Both the position numbers and the translations under genes were made by a program. Shown in pieces: positions 37,733-45,054 of a DNA stretch of 64,000 nt; the stretch's first letter is position 1, and each line of letters starts with the position of its first letter. Below the pieces are notes generated by a model that saw only the letters and a program-made list of their open reading frames with translations, was not told the DNA's origin and did not search any database. The stretch comes from JABDGZ01 sp964483785 (GTDB lineage: Bacteria > Omnitrophota > Gorgyraeia > Zapsychrales > Fredricksoniimonadaceae): positions 1-64,000 of the forward strand of contig CAZACW010000003.1 of assembly GCA_964483785.1 (NCBI GenBank). The letters run 5' to 3'.

Positions 37733-37820
37733 ACCGTCGGGTGGCCGAGGGAGGGGCATCGCCCGTTGAGCGAGGCTTTTGCGAGCGAAACGGGGATACC
37801 CGAGGCCAGGACCCGACGGT
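37733..37820. repeat. Long imperfect stem-loop in the MITE-like element
   Basis: ACCGTCGGGT (37733-37742) pairs perfectly with ACCCGACGGT (37811-37820). GGCC (37743-37746) pairs with GGCC (37804-37807), and CCCGTT (37762-37767) with AACGGG (37789-37794). Transcribed, it would fold into a stable branched hairpin. It could be a small RNA or the core of the element. Confidence 0.65.
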
Positions 37821-37930
37821 CTGCTAAACATGTCCTTGCGTGCCTATAGATAGCGTTATGTCGAACTGACGTTATACAAGAATTGGGAGGACACAATACT
37901 GAATTCAATCGTCGGGCCTTTAGGAGCCCC

Positions 37931-39124
37931 CTAAGGCGCTACATACTTATCGACCACATAGCTTGCGAAAGGCAGGGAACAGGTCAGGGCCGGCGAGACA
38001 GCATTGAGCACATGGACGCTTTGTCCATCGCCCTCCACCACGAAATCCTGGACCAAATTTAAAGTTGTGCGGTTAAGCAATTGGGCCCGGATCCCGGGCT
38101 TGGTCCAGTCCGTGAAGCCTTCAGGGTCAATGCGCTTGACCATGGATTGGGCCAGGCCGATGAAATATTTTTTGTCGTATTTGCGCATTTCTTCATGGGC
38201 CAGGGCGCGGAAATTAAAGGCATTGCTTGCGTACAGCTTGGTTTCGTAGAAAAGCACTTCGGACATTTCTTTAAAATCGAATCCGTGCCGGATATCGTAA
38301 TTTTCGCGCCAAAACGCCGGGATCGCGGTGGGGCCGATTTTAATGTCGCCATTGACGGTCTTGGTAAAATGCACGCCTAAAAAAGGGTTTTTTAAATTTG
38401 GGACCGGATAAACATGGACGGAAACATCGTCCTTATTTTTAGTGTATTTCAGATAAAGGCCTTTGAAAGGGACCATGGTGTAACGTTTTCCAAATCCGAA
38501 ATCCTGGGCCACCTTGTCCGCGTAAAGCCCGGCGCAATTGATGATCTTATCGCCCAAGAAATCGCCTTGCCGGGTATGGATGAGATTACGGGTATGTCCC
38601 AAATATTTGGTATTGAATGAGAATTCCACATCCTTTTGCATTAAATCCTCTTTGAGGCTGGCGCAGACCTGCACAGGGTCAATGCTGGCCGTATCCGGGG
38701 AATACAAGGCCTGCTTAAAGGTTTTGACATTAGGGTCTATGGCTGACACCTCTTCTTCTGTGATCAACCGCACATTGGAACCATTGGCCTTGCCCCGGCG
38801 CAAAAGCTCCTGCAGTTGGGACAATTCTTCCTCATTTTGGGCGACCACTAATTTTCCGCACGCATTCAGGCTCAAGCCCTTGGATTGCACATAGGCCCGC
38901 AGGGCCTTGTTGCCTTCCACGGTGAATCTGGCTTTCAGGGAATCAGCCGTATAATAAAAACCGGCGTGCAGAACACCGCTGTTGCGGCCTGAGGCATGCA
39001 TGGCCTGGGCCTCTTCTTTGTCCAGAATGAGGATTTTGGCCATGGGCTTGCGCGCCTTAAGGGCACGCGCCATGGCCAGTCCTATGATGCCGGAACCAAT
39101 GATGATAAAATCATAATTTTTCAT
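37931..39124 (-). CDS. lhgO: L-2-hydroxyglutarate oxidase-like FAD oxidoreductase
   Basis: The start is set at 39124 (MKNYDF), giving 397 residues. The N-terminal FAD-binding motif IIGSGIIGLAMARAL is at about residues 7-21. HASGRNSGVLHAGFYY, close to residue 50, is the LhgO/L2HGDH signature. Other shared segments are INCAGLYADKVA, VPFKGLYLKY and LGVHFTKTVNGDIKIGPTA. The family oxidises L-2-hydroxyglutarate to 2-oxoglutarate, passing electrons to quinone. Glycerol-3-phosphate oxidases are related but lack these segments. It is a single gene with repeats at both sides. Confidence 0.9.
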   Translation of the reverse strand: MKNYDFIIIGSGIIGLAMARALKARKPMAKILILDKEEAQAMHASGRNSGVLHAGFYYTADSLKARFTVEGNKALRAYVQSKGLSLNACGKLVVAQNEEELSQLQELLRRGKANGSNVRLITEEEVSAIDPNVKTFKQALYSPDTASIDPVQVCASLKEDLMQKDVEFSFNTKYLGHTRNLIHTRQGDFLGDKIINCAGLYADKVAQDFGFGKRYTMVPFKGLYLKYTKNKDDVSVHVYPVPNLKNPFLGVHFTKTVNGDIKIGPTAIPAFWRENYDIRHGFDFKEMSEVLFYETKLYASNAFNFRALAHEEMRKYDKKYFIGLAQSMVKRIDPEGFTDWTKPGIRAQLLNRTTLNLVQDFVVEGDGQSVHVLNAVSPALTCSLPFASYVVDKYVAP

Positions 39125-39155
39125 ATGTGAGGTTAATTTTGCTAAAATAACGTCG

Positions 39156-39184
39156 ACCATCACAACCCCGGGGGTTGTGGAGGT
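39156..39184. repeat. Dispersed palindrome CCATCACAACCCC/GGGGTTGTGATGG, copy 3
   Basis: ACCATCACAACCCC (39156-39169) and the right arm GGGGGTTGTGGAGGT (39170-39184) form a slightly degraded palindrome. It lies between the divergent oxidoreductase and small secreted-protein genes. Confidence 0.85.
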
Positions 39185-39226
39185 TAAAATGAGAAAACAA
39201 ATTATATCATTAAGAGGGAGGATTCG

Positions 39227-39502
39227 ATGAATAAATTAACTTTTGGCTTAAGTTCGATCATCGTGGCCCTGAGTTTTTGTTTGGGGACTGCCATCAACAG
39301 CCGGGCCCAGGACAAAAGCTTCTCAGGCGTTATACCCTTTGTGACCAGCAATGACCGGGTCGGGTTTTTAGACCAAAACAACGGCAAGGTCTATGTCTAT
39401 GACAATAATCTGGGATCGTGCGTGTTCACCGGCCAGATCCAAACCCTGGGGGCACCGATCCAAGTGATATCTTCACCTGCGGTAAACACCGTCAATCCAT
39501 GA
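39227..39502 (+). CDS. Small secreted protein
   Basis: The 91-residue protein has a signal peptide (about 1-27, ending SRA before QDK) and a mature part of about 64 residues resembling a single beta blade (FVTSNDRVGFLDQNNGKVYVYDNN). GGGAGG precedes the ATG at a good distance. No known domain is recognised. Its stop overlaps the CDGSH start (ATGA), so the two are translationally coupled. Why an exported protein is coupled to an iron-sulfur protein is unclear. Confidence 0.75.
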   Translation: MNKLTFGLSSIIVALSFCLGTAINSRAQDKSFSGVIPFVTSNDRVGFLDQNNGKVYVYDNNLGSCVFTGQIQTLGAPIQVISSPAVNTVNP

Positions 39503-39726
39503 GCCGCAAACATCCCTTTACCATGCGGGTCAAGCCGGGCCGTTACGTTTGGTGCAGCTGCGTTGAATCCAAGCGACTGCCTTTTTGCGACGGGTCCCAT
39601 GTCCGGACCGGCAGTACGCCGATGTTTGTCGAGATCACGCAAGAGCAGGAAGTTTCCTGGTGCGGCTGTAAGATGAGCGCCAAAAAACCGTTTTGCGACG
39701 GGACCCACGAACGCGCGGGATCATAG
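39499..39726 (+). CDS. CDGSH iron-sulfur protein (two motifs)
   Basis: The 75-residue protein begins at the ATG at 39499 that overlaps the previous stop. It has two CDGSH motifs of the form CxC-x6-PFCDG(S/T)H: WCSCVESKRLPFCDGSH (about 16-32) and WCGCKMSAKKPFCDGTH. Each binds a 2Fe-2S cluster through three Cys and one His. The tandem arrangement is typical of small bacterial CDGSH proteins, which act in redox or iron handling. The 3' end overlaps the convergent gene by 6 bp. Confidence 0.92.
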   Translation: MSRKHPFTMRVKPGRYVWCSCVESKRLPFCDGSHVRTGSTPMFVEITQEQEVSWCGCKMSAKKPFCDGTHERAGS

Positions 39727-40692
39727 CAGGCTGTGGGCGGTTGATGAGGCAATGTCTTTAAGGGCTTTAAGCAATTGCCGGCCGTGGGTGTTCAGGCGGC
39801 TGTGGGTGCTGCGGGTAGAAAGATTCATCACTCCTAAAATTTCTTTGTTGTTTCTGATGATGGGCACAATCAGCGCACATTTTAATTCCGGCTTAATCAT
39901 CAAATGACGGATGCGGTTATTTTGACCTTGGGCCTGGACCATCATCGGCTTTTTGCTTTGGGCCGCCAAACCTGCGATACCCTCCCCTAATTTGATGCCC
40001 ACGCCCTGGGCCTTGCCCAGATTCATGCCCTTGACCATTTGAACATTCAGCTCATCCGTGCGTTTGTTAAACACCATCAGCGACCCGCATTCAGCCTGGG
40101 TCAAGGCCATGGACAATTCCAATAAATTTTTGAACACGGATAAGGACGCCGGGGATGGTTTGAAGGCAGTGACAGGCGCATCGGTTTCCTTGGACATGAT
40201 CCTTAAGGCATACTGGGACAATTCCGCAAAAAGATCGAGCATGGATTTCAAGCCGTTAAAGGTCACGGCCCTGATCTCATTTAAAGAAGCCAGAAATTCC
40301 GCGGGATCAGCCCCAAGATCTTGGGCCATGGCCTTGTATTGGGCATGTTCCAAGGGTTTGTTGATGATCACCGGGCCTATAATCAAATAGGCCAAATGGT
40401 CCAGGCCGGCCGCGGCCATGGGAACAGCGAAATAATGCAGGCCAAGCTGGTCCGCGGCCTTTAAATAAGGGCCCTCTTTTTGGAATTGGGAAAGAAAACC
40501 GGATCCTCCAAGGCCCTGAAAAGCGCCCCAGCGCAAGGCCGCCTGTATGCCGTGGCCGCTGTTTTGCGGTGCTAAGATCGGCCTGCCTTCAGAGTCCGTC
40601 ATCATGATATGGATGCGCAGCACATCCATAAAATTCACAAGGATCTGGCCTAATTGGGGACTGGCCTGGATTTTATCAATGATCATTTTCAT
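39721..40692 (-). CDS. PocR-GAF sensor protein
   Basis: The 323-residue protein has an N-terminal PocR-type ligand-binding domain (about 1-165): FMDVLRIHIMMTDSEGRPI, then HYFAVPMAA and LAYLIIGPVI. A GAF domain follows (about 185-323): QAECGSLMVFNKRTDEL, GEGIAGLAAQSKKP and CALIVPIIRNNKEILGVMNL. It has no output domain. The gene overlaps the sigma-54 activator gene upstream by 17 bp, so it is likely a third component of that kinase/regulator system, reporting a small-molecule signal. The ligand is unknown. Confidence 0.85.
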   Translation of the reverse strand: MKMIIDKIQASPQLGQILVNFMDVLRIHIMMTDSEGRPILAPQNSGHGIQAALRWGAFQGLGGSGFLSQFQKEGPYLKAADQLGLHYFAVPMAAAGLDHLAYLIIGPVIINKPLEHAQYKAMAQDLGADPAEFLASLNEIRAVTFNGLKSMLDLFAELSQYALRIMSKETDAPVTAFKPSPASLSVFKNLLELSMALTQAECGSLMVFNKRTDELNVQMVKGMNLGKAQGVGIKLGEGIAGLAAQSKKPMMVQAQGQNNRIRHLMIKPELKCALIVPIIRNNKEILGVMNLSTRSTHSRLNTHGRQLLKALKDIASSTAHSLL

Positions 40693-42061
40693 CGGTCAGC
40701 GGTATCCCGTATTTTTTCATATTATTGTAAAGCGTGGTGCGGTTGATCCCCAGTTTTTGCGCGGTCTTGCTGCGGTTGCCATGGCAGTCTTTCAAGGCCT
40801 TAAGAATAATGTCCTTGGCCGGACCCTTTAATCCTTCCTGAAGTGATTTAGGCTCAGCCTTGATTTTGCTGTTGACGAAATTTTTAGGTAAATCTTCCTT
40901 GCCGATCATTTTCTTTTTGGCGATAATGGCCGCCCCTTCAATGACGTTTTCCAATTGGCGCACATTGCCGGGCCAGGCATGGGTCTCAAACAAGGCCTGG
41001 ACTTCCTCATCAATGCCGGTGATGCTTTTATGGTTTTTGTGGTTGGAGGCTTCGATGAAATGCTTGACCAGCAGGGAAATATCTTCCCGGCGCTCCCTTA
41101 AAGGAGGCATGTGCAAAGGCAGGACATGGATGCGGTAATACAGGTCTTCCCGGAAAGAGCCTTCTTCAACGAGCTGTTCTAAGTCCTGATTGGAAGCCAC
41201 GATGACCCGGGCATTGGTCTTTAACGTCTGGGTGTCCCCCACCCTTTCAAAACCGCCGTCCTGCAGAATGCGCAGCAATTTCACCTGCAGATTGGGCGAA
41301 CAGGAATTGATTTCATCTAAGAAGATGGTGCCGTTTTGGGCCATTTCAAAGCGGCCTTTTTTGTCCTTGATGGCGCCGGTAAAGGCCCCTTTGACATGGC
41401 CGAACAATTCGCTCTCCAGCAAGGTCTCGGAGAGGGCGCCGCAGCTGACCTCCACAAAGGGCATGCGGCGGCGTTTGGAGTCATTGTCGTGCACAGCCCT
41501 GGCTGCCAGGCCCTTGCCCGTGCCGCTTTCTCCGGTGATCATGATGGTCGCGTTGGTATCAGCGACGGATTCGATAAGGCTGTACACCGATTGGATGGCA
41601 CTGCTGCGGCCGATCATGCCGAAAAAAGAGCCGGCCTTGGCCTTGGGGCCGTGCTGACGCAGCTGCTGGCTTTCCTGCAGCAGGCGCTTCTTCTCGATGA
41701 TTTTGGCCATCAGGTCCTTGACCTGGTCATCCACGATCGGCTTGGTGATGTAATCAAAGGCGCCCATTTTCATGGCTTCCACCGCCGAAGCGATGCTGCC
41801 GTAGCCGGTGATCAGGACCACCTCGGTCAAGGGCGAGGTCTTCTTAATGAAGGCCAAAAGGTCAAGCCCGCTTTTATCCGGCAATTTCATGTCCGTCATA
41901 ACAATGTCAAAGGAGCGCTGGGCCGCAAGATGCGAAGCTTCCTGGACGCTGGAGGCCATGGCCGCGTCAAAGCCCGCGATCTTCATGGTTTCATACAAGG
42001 ACTTGCGGATCAAAGGCTCATCATCGACGATCAGGATGGAGTAGGGGTTTAGGCTCATCAT
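40676..42061 (-). CDS. Sigma-54-dependent response regulator (NtrC family; PrsR-like by context)
   Basis: The 461-residue protein has three domains. The receiver (about 1-125) has IVDDE and the phospho-acceptor Asp in MTDMKLPDKSG. The AAA+ domain (about 150-390) has Walker A GESGTGKG, the sigma-54 contact loop GAFTGA and Walker B TIFLDEINS. The C-terminal Fis-type helix-turn-helix is NRSKTAQKLGINRTTLYNNM. It activates sigma-54 promoters. Its kinase is the next gene upstream (4-bp overlap), and a matching -24/-12 promoter lies at 44230-44246 before the PEP-CTERM-like sugar transferase. Exosortase systems commonly carry such a PrsK/PrsR pair. Confidence 0.95.
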   Translation of the reverse strand: MMSLNPYSILIVDDEPLIRKSLYETMKIAGFDAAMASSVQEASHLAAQRSFDIVMTDMKLPDKSGLDLLAFIKKTSPLTEVVLITGYGSIASAVEAMKMGAFDYITKPIVDDQVKDLMAKIIEKKRLLQESQQLRQHGPKAKAGSFFGMIGRSSAIQSVYSLIESVADTNATIMITGESGTGKGLAARAVHDNDSKRRRMPFVEVSCGALSETLLESELFGHVKGAFTGAIKDKKGRFEMAQNGTIFLDEINSCSPNLQVKLLRILQDGGFERVGDTQTLKTNARVIVASNQDLEQLVEEGSFREDLYYRIHVLPLHMPPLRERREDISLLVKHFIEASNHKNHKSITGIDEEVQALFETHAWPGNVRQLENVIEGAAIIAKKKMIGKEDLPKNFVNSKIKAEPKSLQEGLKGPAKDIILKALKDCHGNRSKTAQKLGINRTTLYNNMKKYGIPLTDENDH

Positions 42062-43254
42062 GGGGCCTCGGCCAGGGGCAGTTTGATGCTGAAGGTCGTC
42101 CCTTCCTTCAAACGGCTTTTGACCTTGATTTTTCCATTATACAATTTGACGATTTCATTGACCACGGTCAAGCCTAAGCCGCAGCCTTTGTCAATGTCCT
42201 TGGTGGTAAAAAACGGCTCGAAAATTTTGTCTAAATCAGCGGCCGTGATGCCGTGCCCGGTATCGGTGATGGCAATTTTGATAAACCCGTCTTCCGTCAG
42301 GGTGCGGATTTCGATGCAGCCGTTTTTGTCAATGGCATCAATGGCGTTTTTGATCAAATTGCTGAAAACGCGCTCCAGGCCCCAGTCCGTTATTTCAGGG
42401 ACATTGTGCGCGAAATGCTTGACGAGCTTGATGTTTTTGGCGGCCAGGTACGGATAAAGTTCCTTAAGGGCACCCTCGATGGTTTTATGGATATCGGCCT
42501 TGCGGGCGCTTTCAGGGGATTGGCGCGCGCAGGCCAGCAGGTTTTTGACGATATTGGCCATGCGTTTAAGGCCCATCTGCACCTCGGTCAAGTATTCTTT
42601 TAAGACCTCATCGTTTTGAGCGTGAGACATGCACAGATGATTGTAGCGCATCACCCCGTCTAAAGGATTGTTGAATTCATGGGCGATCCCTCCTGCCAAT
42701 TTGCCGAGGGAGACCAGCCGCTCCTGCGATTCGATCTGCTTTTTCAATCCGCTGGTCTCCTCGCGGGCATGGCCCAATTGATGGGCCATCACGATGCGCT
42801 GATAATTAAGCGCAATTTGGTTCGACAAAAAATCCAACAGCTGGTGTTCCCGGTGGGTAAATGGTTTGGGAGGATTTTTGGCGTAAATGTGCACACTGCC
42901 CGTCAGCTTGTCCTTGATCATCAAGGGCGAAGCTATCGCGGTTTTGCTTCTATAGCCTTTGCCCGGGCCTAAGGTTTTAAGCAATTCCTCTTGATCGTTG
43001 TCTTTAAGGCCCACCGAGGCCTTAAGAAGCATCTGGTGGGTCTGGGGATCCAGCAGAAAAATGGCCCCGCGCCGGGCCTTGAAGACCGGCAAGGTGCTTT
43101 GTAAGGCGTCTTTGAAAAGATGCTGGGTGTCGATGGATTCTGAACACAGCACACAGACCGCATTGATTTTTTCAAGAAGATTCGACAGCGGAGACGGCGC
43201 TTTGTGCTTTTTGAGGGGCATAATCCTGGCTGAGGCAGTCAATGTGTCTATCAT
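42058..43254 (-). CDS. Soluble GAF histidine kinase (PrsK-like by context)
   Basis: I place the start at 43254 (MIDTL) because the frame further upstream crosses the terminator at 43294-43327; 43221 (MPLKK) is also possible. A GAF domain (about 30-180, GAIFLLDPQTHQMLLKA) is followed by a HisKA domain with the phospho-acceptor His in GGIAHEFNNPLDGVM, and an ATPase domain with NLIKNAIDAI, DTGHGI and GCGLGL. There are no membrane helices, so the signal is likely cytoplasmic. It overlaps the NtrC-type regulator by 4 bp and is surely its partner. Confidence 0.93.
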   Translation of the reverse strand: MIDTLTASARIMPLKKHKAPSPLSNLLEKINAVCVLCSESIDTQHLFKDALQSTLPVFKARRGAIFLLDPQTHQMLLKASVGLKDNDQEELLKTLGPGKGYRSKTAIASPLMIKDKLTGSVHIYAKNPPKPFTHREHQLLDFLSNQIALNYQRIVMAHQLGHAREETSGLKKQIESQERLVSLGKLAGGIAHEFNNPLDGVMRYNHLCMSHAQNDEVLKEYLTEVQMGLKRMANIVKNLLACARQSPESARKADIHKTIEGALKELYPYLAAKNIKLVKHFAHNVPEITDWGLERVFSNLIKNAIDAIDKNGCIEIRTLTEDGFIKIAITDTGHGITAADLDKIFEPFFTTKDIDKGCGLGLTVVNEIVKLYNGKIKVKSRLKEGTTFSIKLPLAEAP

Positions 43255-43293
43255 ATTATCGTCAAATGAAAGGATCGTCAAACATCGAATGCA

Positions 43294-43327
43294 TAAAAAA
43301 AGCAGACCTTTCACAAGGACTGCTTTG
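43294..43327 (-). terminator. Rho-independent terminator after the sugar transferase gene
   Basis: On the minus strand AAGCAG and CCTT pair with AAGG and CTGCTT around a GTGA loop, followed by seven T. It ends the secretion/exosortase transcript and separates it from the kinase gene. Confidence 0.85.
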
Positions 43328-43377
43328 CATCACAGGTCTATAGGGTAAAATCAGGGGTTGTGTAGTGTATTAAAGGG

Positions 43378-44181
43378 TCACCGGGCGCCGAAGCCGGTCA
43401 AAATGACCCGGAATGTGCGCAAGATGATCCTGATATCGGTCAGGAAGCTGATGTTCTTGATGTAGAGGATATCGTATTTGACTTTTTTGCGCACATCCGC
43501 GATGGTCTCATCGTAGCGGTGGTGCACTTGGGCCAGGCCGGTGATGCCGGGTTTGACTCTCAGGCGTTTTTTGTAATCACCGATTTGGCCTTCCAATTGC
43601 TTGACAAATACCGGGCGCTCAGGCCTGGGGCCGATAACGCTCATCTCCCCTTTTAACACATTGATAAATTGAGGGATCTCATCCAGACGGCTTTTGCGCA
43701 AAAATTGGCCGATGGGTGTGATTCTTTTGTCCTTGGCCTTGGCCCAAACAGGCCCTGAATCTTTTTCCGCATCGATATTCATGGTGCGGAATTTATAGAT
43801 TTCAAAATTTTTGCCGTCCTTGCCGGAGCGGATCTGGCTGTAAAAAATCGGACCTTTGGAGCTGAGCTTAATCAAAGCCGCAACCAACAGGCAGATAGGA
43901 GATAAAAGCACCAGACAAACGCAGGAAATGAGGATATCCATGATTCTTTTGGAGACATGATAGGCCCTTCTTAAAAAAGCCACGATCATGGTCAAGACGC
44001 CGCTGCCGAAAAGCAGAAAGCTGGAAGGTTCAGGGGCCCGGGAATGGGGCTGGGCGAGCAAGGCATTGGCCTTATGCACGGCAACCGTGGCGGCCCAGGC
44101 ATGGGCGTCCATGCCAAGCACAGCGATTAAGGCTGCTCCGAAACAAATAAAAGCCATGGTTTTAGAGGTCGATTTCATCAT
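43378..44181 (-). CDS. Sugar transferase with PEP-CTERM-like N-terminus
   Basis: Residues from about 76 to 267 are a bacterial sugar transferase (undecaprenyl-phosphate glycosylphosphotransferase): KRIMDILIS, a membrane helix, GPIFYSQIRSGKDGK, YKFRTM, LRKSRLDEIPQFINV and VIGPRPERP, then KPGITGLAQVH. It loads the first sugar of an exopolysaccharide on lipid. Before it lie a signal-peptide-like segment (1-30, AHAWA) and, at residues 49-72, APEPSSFLLFGSGVLTM ... FLRR, which has the PEP, hydrophobic and Arg parts of a PEP-CTERM sorting signal. Normally this is found at the C-terminus of exosortase substrates. It is the last gene of the exosortase locus and has its own sigma-54 promoter. Confidence 0.9.
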   Translation of the reverse strand: MMKSTSKTMAFICFGAALIAVLGMDAHAWAATVAVHKANALLAQPHSRAPEPSSFLLFGSGVLTMIVAFLRRAYHVSKRIMDILISCVCLVLLSPICLLVAALIKLSSKGPIFYSQIRSGKDGKNFEIYKFRTMNIDAEKDSGPVWAKAKDKRITPIGQFLRKSRLDEIPQFINVLKGEMSVIGPRPERPVFVKQLEGQIGDYKKRLRVKPGITGLAQVHHRYDETIADVRKKVKYDILYIKNISFLTDIRIILRTFRVILTGFGAR

Positions 44182-44229
44182 TTTTGCTGTTTTTAGAGAT
44201 TAAAAATTTGGCTTACATTAGGGTATAGC

Positions 44230-44246
44230 AGCAATTACCGTGCCAA
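44230..44246 (-). promoter_or_regulatory. Sigma-54 (-24/-12) promoter of the sugar transferase gene
   Basis: The minus strand reads TTGGCACGGTAATTGCT, an exact match to the sigma-54 consensus TGGCACG-N4-TTGCW with GG-N10-GC spacing. Transcription would start near 44219, about 40 bases before the ATG. It lies in the 239-base AT-rich gap 44182-44420. The likely activator is the regulator at 40676-42061. I see no clear activator-binding palindrome. Confidence 0.85.
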
Positions 44247-44420
44247 ACCGCTAAAATCGCGCAAAATATTTAAATTTTTATAACTTGATTATTTCCAGTA
44301 TGATAGAGAATAAATATAAAAATAAGATTAAAATCCCATAAAAAATACGTTCAAATAAGCAAAATAGAGGTATTTAAATGTATAAGTTTTTCAACACCCT
44401 ATGTCTGATTTGACTTTATA

Positions 44421-45053
44421 TTAAGGTAGGTATTGCGATAATTTTGGACCTAACATGCTGGCAAATGCATCGATACGTTTTGAGGCCTCATTTTGACGCC
44501 CATCAATAATGTCAGCAGAAATCCTAATTAGAGCAGTACCTGTTCTCTTACCGGTCAAGGTATTATAGGCTGATAAGGTCTGCTGTTTCCAATAGCTGTG
44601 GGTGTACAAATTACCCACCTTAAACCAATAATAGACAATTTGCTGGTTTTGGTCATTATCCAGCAAAAGCCAGTTGACCTTGATCTTGGGCCGAGAAGGG
44701 TTAATTATAATAGTATTCTTGCCCTTGTCAAGGATAGAAAATCCTGAATCCTTGTAAAAAATATCCGGCGGATTGGCGGCTTTGGGATTGCTTTGGGAAT
44801 AGGCAATATATAAATAAATCCGCCCATGTCTGGCAGAATCATAACGCCTCAGAAAGGCGTTCTTGGTTTCCAAAATAGACACGTCCACCCTGCCCAAAGG
44901 CAGTTCCTGCGCAGTCCAGGGGCCGATGGTGGCGGGGAATTTTTCAACGCTGATGGAGTCCGGGTGATTAAAAGAAGTGGAATAATATTCCCATGAAATG
45001 AACATGGTGAAGATGGCCAGGGTCAGAATAAAAAAATAGTAGCGTGAGGGCAT
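44421..45053 (-). CDS. epsI: EpsI-family protein
   Basis: The 210-residue protein has an N-terminal membrane helix (about 5-20) and a periplasmic domain of the EpsI/DUF3485 type: FPATIGPWTAQELPL, RRYDSARHGRIYLYIAYSQ and VYYWFKVGNLYTHSYWKQQ. EpsI is commonly encoded next to, or fused to, exosortase A and is needed for exopolysaccharide/PEP-CTERM function; its exact reaction is unsettled. It follows the exosortase gene by one base. Confidence 0.9.
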   Translation of the reverse strand: MPSRYYFFILTLAIFTMFISWEYYSTSFNHPDSISVEKFPATIGPWTAQELPLGRVDVSILETKNAFLRRYDSARHGRIYLYIAYSQSNPKAANPPDIFYKDSGFSILDKGKNTIIINPSRPKIKVNWLLLDNDQNQQIVYYWFKVGNLYTHSYWKQQTLSAYNTLTGKRTGTALIRISADIIDGRQNEASKRIDAFASMLGPKLSQYLP

Positions 45054-45054
45054 T

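Larger units (their letters stand above)
37609..37873. mobile_element. MITE-like non-coding element with terminal inverted repeats
   Basis: The ends are inverted copies. AACGTGAGTTCGACATA (37609-37625) matches 37857-37873 with one mismatch, and AGGCATGCAAGGATATGTTT (37633-37652) matches 37826-37845 with two mismatches. Inside are the 28-bp palindrome of the dispersed repeat and a large stem-loop (37733-37820). There is no transposase frame. It fills most of the 336-base gap between the heme operon and the oxidoreductase gene. Confidence 0.75.

Noticed and set aside
37603..37908. A 101-codon open frame on the minus strand
   Set aside because: It lies wholly within the repeat element and follows its inverted repeats and hairpin; composition is not protein-like.
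41336..42052. Open frame of 238 codons on the plus strand
   Set aside because: It is the antisense shadow of the sigma-54 regulator gene, which has every expected motif.
44379..44414. Eleven-codon peptide on the plus strand with a good ribosome site
   Set aside because: It is too short to support, lies opposite the direction of both neighbours, and has no promoter.
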